From the NCBI GenBank assembly GCA_947380285.1, contig CANCQD010000108.1:1-7159 (forward strand): DNA of 7,159 nt, read 5' to 3'. The position numbers and the translations under genes were made by a program. Source of the DNA: Burkholderiaceae bacterium. Lineage in GTDB: Bacteria > Pseudomonadota > Gammaproteobacteria > Burkholderiales > Burkholderiaceae. Positions 6,735-7,159 of the stretch are shown one piece after another. The notes under the pieces are model-generated. The model searched no databases. It saw nothing but the letters and a program-made list of their open reading frames with translations, and was not told the DNA's origin. How positions within the stretch are numbered: the stretch's first letter is position 1; every line of letters starts with the position of its first letter.

Positions 6735-6990
6735 GTAACTTCCCTTATAGAACGCTAACCAAAGCTGCAAAACATGAGTTGAGCAGAAGCAAATTAATCA
6801 TCTGAGAATCTCTTGAGACTAATGCCCCCGATAATGGATGCCAGATTTGAGAATAGCCCACACCAAAAAAGCCTCTTATTGACCGTAGCTAGCCTGTTTA
6901 ACAGAATTTATTCATCGGGTAGTATGTAGCTTAGAACAGACCGTCGGGATACTTAAGCCCTGGAGGGTCAACTCGACCCAAAGTGGGCAC
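6735..6990. other. Gene-free stretch between operon promoter and terminator remnant
   Basis: About 250 bp in which I recognise no gene, RNA or mobile element. Both strands are broken by stops; the longest notable frames are a 37-codon minus frame without an ATG, GTG or TTG start (6794-6907) and a 19-residue GTG frame (6931-6990). Two small inverted repeats occur at 6965-6979 (GGGTC and GACCC arms) and 6981-6992 (AAGTG-GG-CACTT). It may be decayed coding sequence or plain spacer. Confidence 0.5.
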
Positions 6991-6994
6991 TTAA

Positions 6995-7011
6995 ATAAAA
7001 AACCACCCGAA
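6995..7011 (-). terminator. Stranded 3' half of an intrinsic terminator, interrupted by the IS
   Basis: Read on the minus strand directly after the IS end: TTCGGGTGG followed by TTTTTTATT. A GC-rich arm running into a T tract is the descending half of a rho-independent terminator. The matching CCACCCGA arm is absent on this side and in the IS end, so it should lie beyond the far end of the IS, outside the window. If so, the original hairpin ended a leftward-transcribed gene and is no longer able to fold locally. Confidence 0.45.
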
Positions 7012-7159
7012 TGAACTGACCCCATAAAGTTGGACAGTTTAATTAGCTTACCAGAAGGGATTGAGTTCGGTAATTTACCGGACTTAATCCCTTTAGTTTT
7101 TGCTTGATTCGATCATGGTTGTAGTAATGGATGTATTCACATAACTCCTTCTTGAAGGA
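7012..7159 (-). mobile_element. IS3-family (IS150-like) insertion sequence, transposase 3' end side, partial
   Basis: The element begins at 7012 with TGAACTGACCCC and continues ATAAAGTTGGACAG, a terminal repeat of the TG...CA type seen in IS150-like IS3 elements (GTTGGACA is a familiar part of it). The reverse strand immediately inside encodes the transposase C terminus. The other end is outside the window, so length, intactness and target duplication cannot be seen; the flanking three bases GAA (7009-7011) are the expected duplication if it is 3 bp. Confidence 0.85.
7043..7159 (-). CDS. IS3-family transposase OrfB (DDE), C-terminal 38 residues
   Basis: Minus-strand codons from the window edge to TAA at 7045-7043 give [20 protein letters not shown] followed by [18 protein letters not shown]. 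The YIxYYNxxRIKxKLxGLSPVxYR ending is diagnostic of the rve-type integrase domain of IS3/IS150 OrfB, usually made by programmed -1 frameshifting from OrfA. The catalytic DDE residues are upstream, outside the window, so activity cannot be judged. The stop lies about 30 bp inside the IS end, the normal spacing. Confidence 0.92.
   Translation of the reverse strand, partial: SFKKELCEYIHYYNHDRIKQKLKGLSPVNYRTQSLLVS

Noticed and set aside
6794..6907. 37-codon minus frame ending in SLKRFSDD in the gene-free stretch
   Set aside because: No ATG, GTG or TTG start, no ribosome site and no recognised family; kept only as possible decayed sequence.
6931..6990. 19-residue GTG frame (ends GLKYPDGLF)
   Set aside because: Too short, no Shine-Dalgarno and no recognised relatives.
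6965..6992. Small hairpins GGGTC/GACCC and AAGTG/CACTT as a terminator
   Set aside because: Stems are only 5 bp, one loop is only 2 nt, and neither is followed directly by a T tract on the transcribed strand.

Overview
The window looks like a betaproteobacterial chromosome segment, perhaps Burkholderiales of the Polynucleobacter type. That placement is an inference from the moderately AT-rich composition, the protein style (a YhdH/AcuI reductase, a Liv-type periplasmic binding protein with a SPase I signal, an AcuR/NemR-like TetR regulator) and an IS3/IS150-like element. No marker gene fixes the taxon.

Layout. Everything recognisable is on the minus strand, so the map reads right to left. 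At the right edge (7012-7159) is one end of an IS3-family element: its terminal sequence and the last 38 codons of its transposase. Next comes a stretch of about 350 bp without a gene (6661-7011). It holds the stranded half of an intrinsic terminator against the IS end and, at its left side, a candidate operon promoter with three nested inverted repeats. Then follow seven closely packed genes: an acyl-CoA synthetase (TTG start), an enoyl-CoA hydratase, an MFS transporter, a TetR-family regulator (GTG start), an acrylyl-CoA reductase-like enzyme (AcuI/YhdH), a Liv-type solute-binding protein, and the N-terminal 88 codons of an acyl-CoA dehydrogenase that runs off the left edge. Gaps are 15, -8, 12, 13, 30 and 1 nt, so this is almost certainly one operon.

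How the genes may work together. The binding protein and the MFS carrier could handle uptake or export of an organic acid. The synthetase would make its CoA thioester, the dehydrogenase would introduce a double bond, and the hydratase, which keeps both catalytic glutamates, would hydrate it. AcuI would reduce acrylyl-CoA to propionyl-CoA, either as a main step or as protection from that reactive intermediate. The regulator belongs to the group that includes AcuR, the acrylate-responsive repressor of acuI in Rhodobacter sphaeroides. It has no room for its own promoter, so its natural target is the operon promoter near 6700-6734. No DMSP lyase is visible, so the true substrate (acrylate, 3-hydroxypropionate, a DMSP derivative or another short acid) is open.

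The most noteworthy points are the self-contained, regulator-bearing acid-CoA operon with a single binding protein and no visible ABC permease, the dense palindrome cluster at its promoter, and an IS that appears to have landed inside a terminator hairpin.
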